Below are positions 24,641 to 33,556 of a stretch of DNA of 64,000 nt, piece by piece. The notes beneath the pieces are model-generated. The model was given only the letters and a program-made list of their open reading frames with translations. It was not told where the DNA came from and did no database searches. Each line of letters opens with the position of its first letter. The stretch's first letter is position 1. The position numbers were made by a program, and so were the translations under genes. The DNA is from Actinorhabdospora filicis. Its GTDB lineage: Bacteria > Actinomycetota > Actinomycetes > Mycobacteriales > Micromonosporaceae. Where the stretch lies: positions 372,001 to 436,000 of the forward strand of contig NZ_BSTX01000002.1 of assembly GCF_030269765.1 (NCBI RefSeq), given 5' to 3'.

Positions 24641-26680
24641 ATGAGCATCCCCTCCGTCACCTCCCTGACGTCTCGCGCCGACTACGAGGCCGCGGTCGAC
24701 ACCGCCCTGGCCGCCTCGGCCGCCTACTACGGCGACGGCGACAGCACCCTCGATGACGCCGGATTCGATGCCCTCATGCGCGGGCTCGTCGACTACGAGA
24801 AGACCCACGCCGACCACGTCCGGGCCGACTCGCCCGTCGGGAAGGTCGGCGGCGGGGCCGCGCCCGTCGGGGACGTGCCGCACACCGTCCCGATGCTCTC
24901 CCTCGACAACGTCTTCAGCGCCGAAGAGCTCATCAAATGGGGCGCCTCGCTGGAGCGCCGCCTGGACGCACCCGTCGCCGGCGGCTACGCCGTCGAACCG
25001 AAGCTGGACGGCATGGCCATCGCCGCCCGCTACCGCGACGGCGTCCTCGCCCAGCTCGTCGGACGCGGCGACGGCCGCGTGGGGGAGGACCTCTCGGCCG
25101 CCATCGGCACCATCGTCGGCCTGCCGGAGAAACTCGCGCGGCCGGTGACCGTCGAGGTCCGCGGCGAGGTCCTGCTGACCCACGAGCAGTTCGAGGCCGC
25201 CAACGAGCTGCGCGTGGCCAACAAGTCCAAGGCCTTCTCCAACCCCCGCAACGGCACCGCCGGATCCCTGCGCGGCATGAAGTCACGGACGTATGCGATC
25301 CCGACCACCTTCTACGCCTACGGCGCCGTCGCCCTCGACGGCGAGACGGTCCTGACCGGCGGCTCCCACTCGGCCGTCATGGCCGAGATCGCCGAACTCG
25401 GCGTCCAGACCACCGCCGGCATCGCCGAGGCGGGCCTGACCGTATCGGCCACCATCGAGGAGGTCCAGGCCCGCGTCGAGGCGATCACCGCCCTGCGCGG
25501 CACCCTCCCCTTCGGCATCGACGGCGTCGTCATCAAAGCCGACGACCTCGGCGAGCAGAAGACCGCCGGACTGGCCACCCGCCACCCCCACTGGGGCATC
25601 GCCTACAAGCTCCCGCCGGTCGAGCGCCAGACCAAGCTTCTGGCCGTGGAATGGAACGTCGGCCGCACCGGCGTCATCGCACCCCGCGCGGTCCTGGAAC
25701 CCGTCGAGGTCGACGGCAGCACCGTCACCTACGCCACCCTCCACAACCCCGCCTTCATCACCAAGAACGACCTGATGATCAACGACACCGTCACCGTCTA
25801 CAAAGCCGGTGACGTCATCCCCCGCATCGAAGCACCCGTCCTGGCCCTGCGCGGCGACGACGTCATCGCCATCGAACTGCCCACCCAGTGCCCCAAATGC
25901 GGCGGACCCATCGACACCTCCGGCGAACGCTGGGAATGCGCCGGAGGCGCCAGCGGCGGCTGCGGCCTGCTCGCCGCCCTCTCCTACGCCGTCGGCCGCG
26001 ACCAGCTCGACATCGACGGCCTCGGCCAGACCTTCCTGGAGGCCCTCGTCGAGGCCGGCGACGTCGCCGACATCGGCGACCTGTTCACCCTCACCCGCGA
26101 GCAGCTCACCATCGCCGCCCGCAGCGAGAAGCGCGCCGACACCCTCCTCGCGCAGATCGAGGCCGCCAAGGCCAAGCCGCTGAACAAGGTCTTCTGCGCC
26201 CTCGGCATCGTCCGCACCGGCCGCACCCTCTCCCGCGAGATCGCCCGCTACTTCGGCACCATGGACGCCATCCGCGCCGCCGACGCCGACGCGCTCGCCC
26301 GCGTCCCGAAGCTCCCCGGCGCCAACGCGCCCAAGATCGCCGAGCATATCGCCGCCGTCGGCGCCGTCATCGACAAGCTCACCGCGGCCGGTGTGAACAT
26401 GACCGAACCCGTCACCGACTCCAGCGGCGGCCCCCTCGACGGCGAGGTCGTCGTGGTCACCGGCGGCATGAACGGCCCCCTTGCCGGACGCAACCGCACC
26501 GACATGCGCACCCTCATCGAAGACGCCGGCGGGACATCGTCGGGCAGCGTGTCGAAGAAGACCACGATCCTCGTGGTCGGTGAGAACGCCGGATCGAAGG
26601 TGCCCAAGGCGCAGGAGCTGGGCGTCACGGTGCTGACCGAGGACGAGTTCGCCGAGCGGGTGGCGGAGTTCCTGAGCTAG
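24641..26680 (+). CDS. ligA: NAD-dependent DNA ligase LigA
   Basis: A 679-aa protein that seals nicks in duplex DNA using NAD. Domains in order: Ia (YYGDGDSTLDDAGFDALMR), adenylation domain with the AMP-accepting Lys in EPKLDG (about Lys121), OB fold (EWNVGRTGVIAPRA), a four-cysteine zinc finger (CPKCGG...WECAGGASGGC), helix-hairpin-helix region and a C-terminal BRCT (GEVVVVTGGMNGPLAGRNR). I placed the start at ATG 24641, where the Ia domain begins; upstream in-frame residues read like translated spacer. Length is near the lower end for actinobacterial LigA. No partner gene; it stands alone between the TPR and S1 genes. Confidence 0.96.
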   Translation: MSIPSVTSLTSRADYEAAVDTALAASAAYYGDGDSTLDDAGFDALMRGLVDYEKTHADHVRADSPVGKVGGGAAPVGDVPHTVPMLSLDNVFSAEELIKWGASLERRLDAPVAGGYAVEPKLDGMAIAARYRDGVLAQLVGRGDGRVGEDLSAAIGTIVGLPEKLARPVTVEVRGEVLLTHEQFEAANELRVANKSKAFSNPRNGTAGSLRGMKSRTYAIPTTFYAYGAVALDGETVLTGGSHSAVMAEIAELGVQTTAGIAEAGLTVSATIEEVQARVEAITALRGTLPFGIDGVVIKADDLGEQKTAGLATRHPHWGIAYKLPPVERQTKLLAVEWNVGRTGVIAPRAVLEPVEVDGSTVTYATLHNPAFITKNDLMINDTVTVYKAGDVIPRIEAPVLALRGDDVIAIELPTQCPKCGGPIDTSGERWECAGGASGGCGLLAALSYAVGRDQLDIDGLGQTFLEALVEAGDVADIGDLFTLTREQLTIAARSEKRADTLLAQIEAAKAKPLNKVFCALGIVRTGRTLSREIARYFGTMDAIRAADADALARVPKLPGANAPKIAEHIAAVGAVIDKLTAAGVNMTEPVTDSSGGPLDGEVVVVTGGMNGPLAGRNRTDMRTLIEDAGGTSSGSVSKKTTILVVGENAGSKVPKAQELGVTVLTEDEFAERVAEFLS

Positions 26681-26711
26681 CCGGGAGGGTGCGGTTCCGC
26701 GTGCTCACCCG

Positions 26712-28235
26712 TTAGGAAGGAGGGTGCCCGTCCGGGTGGGCGGCGGCGTGTGTCTGCTTGCGCGACAGCGTGATCCGGCGCAGGGTGAGGTCGACCTTGA
26801 TGATCCGCACGGTGAGCATGTCGCCGACCTGGACGACGTCCTCGGGTCGCTCGACGTGCTCCTCGGCCAGCTCGCCGTTGGGTACCAGCCCCTCGAAGCC
26901 GTTCTCGGCGTCCTCGATGCGGACGAGGGCGCCGAAGGGAAGCAGTTTCGTGACGGGCCCGGTGACGATCTCGCCGACCCGCCGCACGAGGTCCGCCATC
27001 GGATCGGGCAGCAGCGCCTTCAGCGACAGCCAAGCGCTCTCGCGCGCCATGTCCACGCCGAGGATCACGGCGGTGATCTCCTGGCCGACACCGACCACCT
27101 CGGAGGGATTCCTGACGATCCGCCAGGACAGTTCGGGAATGTTGATCATCGCGGTGAAGCCGCCGATGTCGACGAACGTGACCAGGAACGGCGCGATCTC
27201 GGTCACCGTCCCGGTGACGATCTGACCCGGCCGCAGGGTCTTCAGGACGGCCCAGTCGCGGTCGCTCGCGGTCGGCTCGGTCCGCCATCGGGCGCGCAGG
27301 ACACCGTCAGCGTCGGGCAGGACGGCGGTGAGCAGAGGGCGGCGCTCATCGGAGTACACCGACAGGGCGGCCGCCGCGCGGGCACCGGTGACCCGGGCGG
27401 TGAGTTCGGGGAGGCGGGTCTCGTCGGCGATGGCGCTGGTGATCACGCCGTCCTCGTCCTCCCAGACCAGCTCGATCATGCCCTCCTCGGAGAGACCGGC
27501 CAGGACGGCGCCGACGTCGGCGGACAGGTCCGGCCAGACGGCCAGCCGCGCACGGGGCCTCAAGCGGGCACGAACCTCATCGAGGGACCCGCCATCGAGC
27601 CGATGCCAGCGCGTGGCATGGTCCACATAGGTCTCCTCCAGGATCGCCGCCCGGAAGCCGATCACCAGCCAGTGCAGCCGCGCCCAGAAGTCGTCGTCGG
27701 CGGGACGCTGCTCACCCGGCTCGTCATGGTCGGCCGCGTAAGGAGAGGCCTCCACGCGCTCGGCGAACAGGCCGAGTTCAGCGACGCGGGCCAGCGCGTC
27801 CTCGCAGGGCCGGTCGCCGCCGATGTAGACGTACTGGTCCCACCCGACATGGACGGCGAACACGCCCTCCACTTCGAGACGGCACCACGTGCCACTGTCG
27901 CGCAGCATCGCCCGGACCAGTTCCAGGCCCAGGGCCAGCGAGACCTCCGCGCCGTCGTGGAAACCGGTGAGGTCGGGCGGGAAGAGCCCGGCCAGTCCGT
28001 GGCCCTCCACGGCCGGTTCCACTCCGAAGCCGAGACCGGCCGCGATCTGCGGCTCGCGGACGACGAGGTGGTCGACGCCGATGGCCTCGGCGAAGGCGGC
28101 CACCGCCTGCAGGTAGGCCGACTCGACAGGTCCCTGGTCGCCGACCGGCTCGGCGGAGCCGATGTAGACGCCGTGCTCGTCGCGATCGGCGGGATCGTAT
28201 TTCGTGACGCGGTAGACGTATGGGAGCACGGACAC
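26712..28235 (-). CDS. Protein with two C-terminal S1 RNA-binding domains
   Basis: A 507-aa protein from GTG 28235. The last 190 residues contain two S1/OB motifs (LRPGQIVTGTVTEIAPFLVTFVDIGG.., and VGEIVTGPVTKLLPFGALVRIEDAENGFEGLV in part). The N-terminal 320 residues (VLPYVYRVTKYDPADRDEHGVYIG, HVGWDQYVYIGGDRP) are a conserved-looking region in actinobacterial S1 proteins whose role I cannot name. It is too divergent and too short in S1 units to be ribosomal protein S1. The start has no ribosome site, but a TAAACT -10-like hexamer lies seven bases upstream (28243-28248), so the mRNA is probably leaderless; that decides the start over a longer frame beginning at 28313. Confidence 0.85.
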   Translation of the reverse strand: MSVLPYVYRVTKYDPADRDEHGVYIGSAEPVGDQGPVESAYLQAVAAFAEAIGVDHLVVREPQIAAGLGFGVEPAVEGHGLAGLFPPDLTGFHDGAEVSLALGLELVRAMLRDSGTWCRLEVEGVFAVHVGWDQYVYIGGDRPCEDALARVAELGLFAERVEASPYAADHDEPGEQRPADDDFWARLHWLVIGFRAAILEETYVDHATRWHRLDGGSLDEVRARLRPRARLAVWPDLSADVGAVLAGLSEEGMIELVWEDEDGVITSAIADETRLPELTARVTGARAAAALSVYSDERRPLLTAVLPDADGVLRARWRTEPTASDRDWAVLKTLRPGQIVTGTVTEIAPFLVTFVDIGGFTAMINIPELSWRIVRNPSEVVGVGQEITAVILGVDMARESAWLSLKALLPDPMADLVRRVGEIVTGPVTKLLPFGALVRIEDAENGFEGLVPNGELAEEHVERPEDVVQVGDMLTVRIIKVDLTLRRITLSRKQTHAAAHPDGHPPS

Positions 28236-28353
28236 GAGCGCGAGTTTACGGACGGCTCCGCATGTAGTTGTTGAGCTGGCATGTCGGCCACGTGCTGCCC
28301 GTCCGCCGGTCAACTATCAGCGGACAGTGCCCGACGCCATCGCTGGCGGAGGT

Positions 28354-28600
28354 CTATTGGACGAGCATGATCGTGAACTGTCGTCCGTCTCGGGACATGT
28401 TGTAGGTGAAGCCGAGCTTGCCGCGGGTTTTGAGTAGCATCGCCTCTAGAGTGCGGCGCGCTAGCGACGATGCTGATGACTTCATCGCCTGAGTTGACGG
28501 GCCTAGCTCGCGTGCGAGCGTCGAAGGTGGCGGGGTGGTGTATTCGCAGGATGATCGCCCGTGGGGAGGCCGCGGCGCCTTGGATGAGCCCCTAGATGAT
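28354..28600 (-). pseudogene. Degraded ORF next to the defence cassette
   Basis: Reading the minus strand, coherent peptide runs occur in two frames: SPRAIILRIHHPATFDARTR then GDEVISIVAS in one, and RRTLEAMLLKTRGKLGFTYNMSRD, ending ...GRQFTIMLVQ stop at 28354, in another. A frameshift near 28450-28460 separates them and no start is credible. I do not recognise the parent family. It marks the left side of the DUF262-HEPN insertion. The rest of the 28236-28642 gap shows nothing else. Confidence 0.4.
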
Positions 28601-28642
28601 CAGACCATCCGTCTCGTCCACGAGCGATGAGGTGCGTAGCAT

Positions 28643-29779
28643 GTGTTCATGGATCAGCCCCAGGGTGTTCAAGGTCAAGCTAGTTCAGAGGGTCCCGACC
28701 TGACTCCAGAGGAGGTGGCGGAGCTTGCGGAGGCTGAACTTGAAGCCCGCCCTGTTTCGTACTCCGGGGCTGACTTTGATGTGGAAGGGCTAGTACGTCG
28801 ACTTGATCGTGGGGATATCGTTATTCCTACATTCGGGCACGGTGATCCAACTCTTGAGGTTGCCGGGTTTCAGCGAGCTTTTGTGTGGCGCCGACCACAA
28901 ATGGATCGCTTTATTGAATCCTTGCTGCTTGGATACCCAATTCCGGGAATTATGCTAGTTGAGCAGGTTGACAAGCGTTATCTTGTTCTTGACGGTCAGC
29001 AGCGACTGCGTACGCTCAGCTCGTTCTATTCTGGAGTGCATGCCGGGAAAGAGTTTGCACTTCAGAATGTTGCGTCCGATTTTAAGGGCCTTACCTACCG
29101 AAGCTTGCCCACTGAGCTCCGGCGCCAGCTCGACAACACCTTCATTCAGGCTACGATCGTCAAGACGGACGGCACGACTGAATCACTCGAAGCCATCTAT
29201 CAGGTTTTTGAACGCTTGAACGCTGGTGGCACTCAGCTCACTCCCCATGAGATTAGAATTGCTTTGTATCCTGGTCCGTTTGTTGATTTGCTAACGGAGC
29301 TAAATGGTCTGCCCAATTGGCGGGCGCTCTATGGCAAGAGGTCTCCGCGAGTTCGGGATCAAGAGCTTATTCTTCGCATCATCGCTCTCTATCTCAATCT
29401 GGATGGCTACGAAGTACCGTTGAAGAAGTTCCTAAACGACTTCCTCGGTGCTCACAGATTCCTTGAAGACATTAATGTGGAGGAGCTGCGTGCTCGGTTC
29501 TCGGATGCTGCAAGTCTCTTGCTTGCGGCTGCGGGTCCTGCGGCGATTCGATACCAGAGTACTCAGGTGAACACCGCGCTTACTGAAGCCCTGTTTGTGG
29601 GCTTGATGCGCCGTCTAAGCATATCGGAGATAATCGCTTCGCAAGTGAAGACCGGAATCGACGCGCTGGCCAAGAATGATCGCCTATCACGTGTGATATC
29701 GGGAAGTACTGCGACTGAGGAGTATGTTCGAACGCGAGTGGCGCTGGCGTCGGATCAGTTCATGAACGAGTCATTATAG
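28643..29779 (+). CDS. DUF262 (GmrSD N-terminal/ParB-like) domain protein
   Basis: A 378-aa protein with the DUF262 core: VRRLDRGDIVIPTF, a FQRAFVW box (residues 77-83), IESLLLGYPIPGIML and the signature VLDGQQRLRTL (about 115-125). DUF262 is the ParB/Srx-like NTP-binding and hydrolysis domain found in GmrSD-type enzymes and other phage-defence proteins. Here the DUF1524 HNH nuclease half of GmrSD is absent, and the effector is probably the HEPN protein encoded two bases downstream. GTG 28643 follows a GAGGT site; ATG 28649 is an alternative start. The DNA of this pair uses many A/T-ending codons (ATT, TCT, CTT), unlike its neighbours, a sign of recent acquisition. Confidence 0.9.
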   Translation: MFMDQPQGVQGQASSEGPDLTPEEVAELAEAELEARPVSYSGADFDVEGLVRRLDRGDIVIPTFGHGDPTLEVAGFQRAFVWRRPQMDRFIESLLLGYPIPGIMLVEQVDKRYLVLDGQQRLRTLSSFYSGVHAGKEFALQNVASDFKGLTYRSLPTELRRQLDNTFIQATIVKTDGTTESLEAIYQVFERLNAGGTQLTPHEIRIALYPGPFVDLLTELNGLPNWRALYGKRSPRVRDQELILRIIALYLNLDGYEVPLKKFLNDFLGAHRFLEDINVEELRARFSDAASLLLAAAGPAAIRYQSTQVNTALTEALFVGLMRRLSISEIIASQVKTGIDALAKNDRLSRVISGSTATEEYVRTRVALASDQFMNESL

Positions 29780-29781
29780 CT

Positions 29782-30279
29782 ATGGCTGGGAAGAGTTGGC
29801 CACCTCAATCGCTTTATGGTCTTAAGCTCCAATTGGACGAGCTTGCTGACGCGATAGGTCAACGGCCCAGCAAGCGGCCGTTGGGGGAGCAGGTCTGGCT
29901 TACGCGATTCTTTGTGGTCAGAATATGTGGGTATCTCGAGCAAGTAGTTTACGAGGTAACGCGCGAACATGTTCGTCAGAAGTCCGGTGGACGCATACAG
30001 GATTTCTCTCTAACGTGGCTTGAAAAGACGAGGAATCCGTCAAAGGCCAATCTTCTCGATCTGGTGCGCCGATTCGGGGTGGATCTTTGGGAAGATCTTT
30101 CTCGTTTGCTAGATAGTAACGATGAGGAACTGTCGCGCGAACTAGCGTTCCTGGTGGATAGAAGAAACAAGATCGCTCATGGCTTGAACGAAGGTGTTAC
30201 TGAATCGAAGGCTCTGGCCTTGAAGGGTGCGGCAGAACGTGTGGCGGCTTGGTTTATCGACGCACTGAAGCCAAACTAA
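29782..30279 (+). CDS. HEPN-domain protein (probable RNase), partner of DUF262
   Basis: A 165-aa all-helical protein. Its C-terminal half has LVDRRNKIAHGLNEG, the Rx4H motif (about Arg128 to His133) that forms the active site of HEPN ribonucleases. The upstream helices (TRFFVVRICGYLEQVVYEVTREHV) fit the MAE_28990/RiboL-PSP-type HEPN group, which is known to be encoded beside DUF262 proteins. The ATG follows the DUF262 stop after two bases, so the two are coupled. The expected logic is that the DUF262 protein senses infection or a modified nucleotide and releases the HEPN RNase. Codon use is A/T-rich like its partner. Confidence 0.82.
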   Translation: MAGKSWPPQSLYGLKLQLDELADAIGQRPSKRPLGEQVWLTRFFVVRICGYLEQVVYEVTREHVRQKSGGRIQDFSLTWLEKTRNPSKANLLDLVRRFGVDLWEDLSRLLDSNDEELSRELAFLVDRRNKIAHGLNEGVTESKALALKGAAERVAAWFIDALKPN

Positions 30280-30321
30280 GGCCAACTCGTGAAGCTGTGG
30301 GTGGTTCTGCTATACCACTCC

Positions 30322-30599
30322 TGACACGTTCCGGCTCCCCGACAAAGCCGATGATGCCCGCCGCGTCTTGACGACCTCATCGCCTGCTGTGATCGCGTCG
30401 CCCAGACGCACAACTTCGGCAAGGGCATGGGAATGGCCGCTCCACAGATCGGCATCGACTGCGCCGTATCGCCTACGCCCCCGGCGTCCCTGAGTCGCTG
30501 GTCCTGCTCGACCCCCGCATCATCGAAACCGCAGGCGCCATCGACGAGCAGTACGAAGGCTGTCTGAGTGCAGAACCTGCTGCAACCACTGCCCCTTGA
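30322..30599 (+). pseudogene. Peptide deformylase remnant
   Basis: Three pieces of a deformylase can be read across at least two frameshifts: FRLPDKADDARRVL (from about 30329), then DLIACCDRVAQTHNFGKGMGMAAPQIGI, then AYAPGVPESLVLLDPRIIE...DEQYEGCLS (ending near 30570). Motif I (GMAAPQIG; G-x-G-x-A-A-P-Q in the family) and motif II (EGCLS) are present. Motif III (HExDH) is missing, and the frame ends at TGA 30597-30599. The metal site cannot be complete, so the gene is dead. It borders the right side of the DUF262-HEPN cassette; the remaining bases up to 30737 show no gene. Confidence 0.82.
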
Positions 30600-30737
30600 C
30601 CAGCGACCAACGCCTGGGGCGTACCGACACAGCCAGGACCACCTCGGAGCTGCTCCACGGTGGACACCACCCATCCAGCCAGTCGGTAAACCTTCCCGGT
30701 CACCGCACTAACCGTGCCCGAATGGGAGCATCGATTC

Positions 30738-31166
30738 ATGCGTCCGACGGCTAAGCCACTGCCTCTCCTCGCCTCGATCGGTGTCACGGTGCTGGTGGCG
30801 GCCGGTGTGTTCGGCGGCTACTTCCTCGGCGCGACGGGTGACTCCGGCCCCCGACCGGCGGGGAACAGCCCGTACGAGGTGGCCATGGCCCTCCTCGCCG
30901 GGATCGGGGAATCCAGCCCCGCCGCGATCGAGGACCTGGTGCCGGCGAGCTACGAGGCGGAGACCGCCGTGGCGCAGATCCTGGCGTCGCGAGGCGGCCA
31001 ACGGCTCTACTTCTCGTCCCTTGAGTTCGTGGGCGGTGACACCACGAACTACTGGACCATGCGCTTCACCGCCACCACGGGCGGTGGCGGCCCCTCCTAC
31101 AGCGATGCGCTGCTGGTGTTCCTGGAAGACGGCCGCTGGTGGCTCGGGTTGGGGACACCGAAGTAG
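30738..31166 (+). CDS. Small membrane-anchored extracytoplasmic protein
   Basis: A 142-aa protein from ATG 30738, preceded by GGGAG nine bases away. One N-terminal helix (PLLASIGVTVLVAAGVFGGYFL) acts as signal anchor. The exported domain (AMALLAGIGESSPAAIEDLVP, SSLEFVGGDTTNYWTMRFTA, SDALLVFLEDGRWWLGLG) has the helix-then-sheet pattern of NTF2/lumazine-binding-like extracytoplasmic domains. Function unknown. Confidence 0.75.
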   Translation: MRPTAKPLPLLASIGVTVLVAAGVFGGYFLGATGDSGPRPAGNSPYEVAMALLAGIGESSPAAIEDLVPASYEAETAVAQILASRGGQRLYFSSLEFVGGDTTNYWTMRFTATTGGGGPSYSDALLVFLEDGRWWLGLGTPK

Positions 31167-31251
31167 ACCTTTCGTTCACCGTCAAATGCATCGCCGGGAC
31201 AGCGGTCCCCGCCCCAGACTCCTCTCGCAATCATCCGATGGAGGGGATCCG

Positions 31252-31635
31252 ATGAACCTGAAGCGAAAGATCACCGGAGTGGCCGCCGCCCTGGCCGCCG
31301 CTCTCACCCTGTGCGTCGTGTCGGCCGCGCCCGCCCAGGCGGCCGACGGCTGGGTCATGGACGCCCGCTGCGACGGCGCGCTCTGCCTGGCGATGTACAA
31401 GTACACCTCCGGCAACCAGGTCTACATCCGCGACGAGCACGCCTCGATCAACAGCATCTGGCTGGCGAAGGGCGACCTCGACATATGGGGGCCGACCGAG
31501 GACTTCGAGCGGCACGCCATGGACGAGCACGAGACCGGCCGCGACGTCGGCGTCTGGGTCGCCAAGGGACGGCTCGTCTGCGGACACGCCAAGAAGTGGG
31601 GCCTGGGCGAGACCACGTTCTGCCTGGTCGCCTGA
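31252..31635 (+). CDS. Secreted small protein with signal peptide
   Basis: A 127-aa protein from ATG 31252, which has a GGAGGGG ribosome site just upstream. A classical signal peptide (MNLKRKITGVAAALAAALTL, cleavage after AQA) leads to a mature part of about 95 residues with four cysteines (ARCDGALC, then LVCGH and TFCLVA) that could form two disulfides. Trp and acidic residues are frequent. It resembles peptidase-inhibitor-like secreted proteins of actinomycetes in size only; no family is assigned. It ends just before a 15-bp hairpin. Confidence 0.82.
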   Translation: MNLKRKITGVAAALAAALTLCVVSAAPAQAADGWVMDARCDGALCLAMYKYTSGNQVYIRDEHASINSIWLAKGDLDIWGPTEDFERHAMDEHETGRDVGVWVAKGRLVCGHAKKWGLGETTFCLVA

Positions 31636-31639
31636 CATC

Positions 31640-31673
31640 GTGCCCGCCGGGTGGAACCCCACCCGGCGGGCAC
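31640..31673 (+). terminator. 15-bp perfect hairpin after the secreted-protein gene
   Basis: Arms GTGCCCGCCGGGTGG (31640-31654) and CCACCCGGCGGGCAC (31659-31673) with an AACC loop, four bases after the stop codon. No T tract. Confidence 0.75.
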
Positions 31674-31756
31674 GCCCCGGACAGTGGAGTGTCCAAAGGA
31701 GAGGTTCGTCGATCTCGGGAGTTCCACCCGAGGGCTATGTAGGCTACCGTCACAGG

Positions 31757-32764
31757 ATGATCTCTCGCCTGGTCTCCCTGACGGTGGCGATCGTCGCAGC
31801 GATCGGCTGGGCGATCGGCATCGCGATCGTGCAACCCGCGACGCAACCAGAACAGTTCGGCTCGACCAACACCTACTGGGCGCGTGACGCACGGCTGATG
31901 CTCATCGCGCTTACCCTGGCCGCCTTCGTCTGGGCGGTCAAAGGCGACTGGCGTCGGGTCGCGGCGGGGGCCGCCGGTGCGCTGGCGTGGGTCGGCGTCG
32001 ACGTGGCCCTGGACCGCGCCGAGCTCTCCGGTACCCGGGCCGCCGTCATCACCGCGACGATCGCGGTGGCGGCGATGGTGGCCGCGTGGCTGGCGGCCAG
32101 GCCACAGGGGACGCACGCGAACCGAACCGCACTGATCCTGGCCGGTGCGGTCGCGGCGGTGACCACGGGCATCGGGGCCGCGATCGAGTCCCCGACCGAC
32201 ACCGAGCCGAGCTTGACCGTCGCCGGTGCGCTCATCGGCGTCCTGGGGACGGTCGTCGTCCTCGGCTGCGCCTTGGCCCTGGCACCCTCAGGCCGTGGCG
32301 TCCTCTTCGGAGTGGGCGCGGTGGCGCTGGCGATCGTCGCCGGAATCCGCCTCACCTCAACAGAACCCACGGCGCTGCTGCTCGGTCTCGCCCTGGTGGC
32401 GTTGCTCGTGGCCGCACTCGGCGTCCACGCGACCGGCAACCGGCGCGTCACCACCTGGGCCTCCGGGATCGCGGGAACACTGGGCGCACTGGTGTGCCTG
32501 GGGATGCCCGTCATCATGATGAGCATGGTGGTGGGCACGGGAACGCTCCTGACGGCCCTGGCGGGCAACCCGCCCATCAACGCCGCCGACGAGGACGTCC
32601 TGCTCTCGGCGAGCGCCGCCATCGTCGGCCTGGCCATCGGCGCGATCCTCGTCAAGATCGCCGATGCCGCAGCGGACGCCCCGCGGCGAGCCCGCGCTTA
32701 CGCCGCCAGCCAGCCGCCTCGCGACCACATGTGGGAGGCCCGGCGCGAAGGATGGGACGTTTGA
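31757..32764 (+). CDS. Polytopic membrane protein of unknown function
   Basis: A 335-aa protein with about nine hydrophobic segments (LVSLTVAIVAAIGWAIGIAI, LMLIALTLAAFVWAV, AAVITATIAVAAMVAAWLAA, LLLGLALVALLVAALGV and others) and a short charged C-terminal tail (AARRARAYAAS-like). No transporter signature is visible. The start ATG lacks a ribosome site, but TACCGT (31745-31750) lies six bases upstream, so the message is probably leaderless. Confidence 0.78.
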   Translation: MISRLVSLTVAIVAAIGWAIGIAIVQPATQPEQFGSTNTYWARDARLMLIALTLAAFVWAVKGDWRRVAAGAAGALAWVGVDVALDRAELSGTRAAVITATIAVAAMVAAWLAARPQGTHANRTALILAGAVAAVTTGIGAAIESPTDTEPSLTVAGALIGVLGTVVVLGCALALAPSGRGVLFGVGAVALAIVAGIRLTSTEPTALLLGLALVALLVAALGVHATGNRRVTTWASGIAGTLGALVCLGMPVIMMSMVVGTGTLLTALAGNPPINAADEDVLLSASAAIVGLAIGAILVKIADAAADAPRRARAYAASQPPRDHMWEARREGWDV

Positions 32765-32786
32765 GCGGCGCGGTCCGGTCAGGGCA

Positions 32787-33251
32787 TCAGCCCTTCAGCG
32801 CCGCCCGCAGCCTTCGCGCGTAAGCCAGCCGCGCCTCGGTCGCCACCAGGGCGATCCGCCCCTCCCGGTACAGCCGATCCCCGGGATAGCGCGGCACCAC
32901 GTGGGTGTGCAGGTGCCACACGTCCTGATTGCCCGCAGGCTCATTGTTCTGCCGCGTGGTGACCCCCTGGCAGCCGTCCAGGACCTCCCGCATCGCCACC
33001 GCGACCTCGCGCACGAGGTTCATCACCGCGTACCCGGCCTCGGCCGGAAGCGCGTACAGGTTCTCGTGATGCTCATTGGGGACGACCAGTGCGTGCCCGG
33101 GATTGCGCGGCCACCAGTGTGGCGACATGATCGCCGTCGCCCCCTCCGTGCGCCGCAGGACGTCGGCCTGCCCGGTCAGCCCGGTGTCGCCACCGGCGAT
33201 CAGCACGCAGAACGGGCACTGGTATCCGGGCGGCTCGTGGGTGATGTCCAT
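32787..33251 (-). CDS. HIT-family hydrolase
   Basis: A 154-aa protein. It has CPFCVLIAG near the start, LVVPNEHHENLYAL and the catalytic histidine triad in HLHTHVVPR (H-x-H-x-H), typical of Hint/Fhit-type nucleotide hydrolases or transferases that act on AMP-linked substrates. ATG 33251 (MDITHEPPG) has an AGGATC site upstream; ATG 33266 adds five residues and is possible. It stands alone, convergent with the membrane protein gene. Confidence 0.92.
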   Translation of the reverse strand: MDITHEPPGYQCPFCVLIAGGDTGLTGQADVLRRTEGATAIMSPHWWPRNPGHALVVPNEHHENLYALPAEAGYAVMNLVREVAVAMREVLDGCQGVTTRQNNEPAGNQDVWHLHTHVVPRYPGDRLYREGRIALVATEARLAYARRLRAALKG

Positions 33252-33301
33252 GAGCGATCCTGGCATGTGGGTTCCACGGAGGAATGATCATTACCGGCGG
33301 C

Positions 33302-33556
33302 TCATGCCGGTGGCGGGTCGATCCACACCAACCGCGTTCGCCCGCCGTGGCCGTGGATGGCCTCGATCTCGCTCCAGTGCCGAAACGACTCGTGCTGCCG
33401 GATGCCGCTGGTGGTTCCGCGCCAGTAGATGACGGCGCTCCCGTCGTCCCACACGGCGCCATCGGCGATCACGCCACAGCCGCTGACTCGGGAAACGTCG
33501 ACCTCGCGATACAGCGCGACTCGTGCGACGCGCGACCTCCCGGCCATGGTGCTCAT
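33302..33556 (-). CDS. Small protein coupled to an ECF sigma gene
   Basis: An 84-aa soluble beta-rich protein (VARVALYREVDVSRVSGCGVIADGAVWDD, SAVIYWRGTTSGIRQHESF, WSEIEAIHGHGG). Its ATG overlaps the stop of the sigma factor gene (ATGA, 33553-33556). The position suggests a modulator of the sigma factor, but it lacks the ZAS zinc motif of anti-sigma factors. No family is recognised. Confidence 0.7.
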   Translation of the reverse strand: MSTMAGRSRVARVALYREVDVSRVSGCGVIADGAVWDDGSAVIYWRGTTSGIRQHESFRHWSEIEAIHGHGGRTRLVWIDPPPA

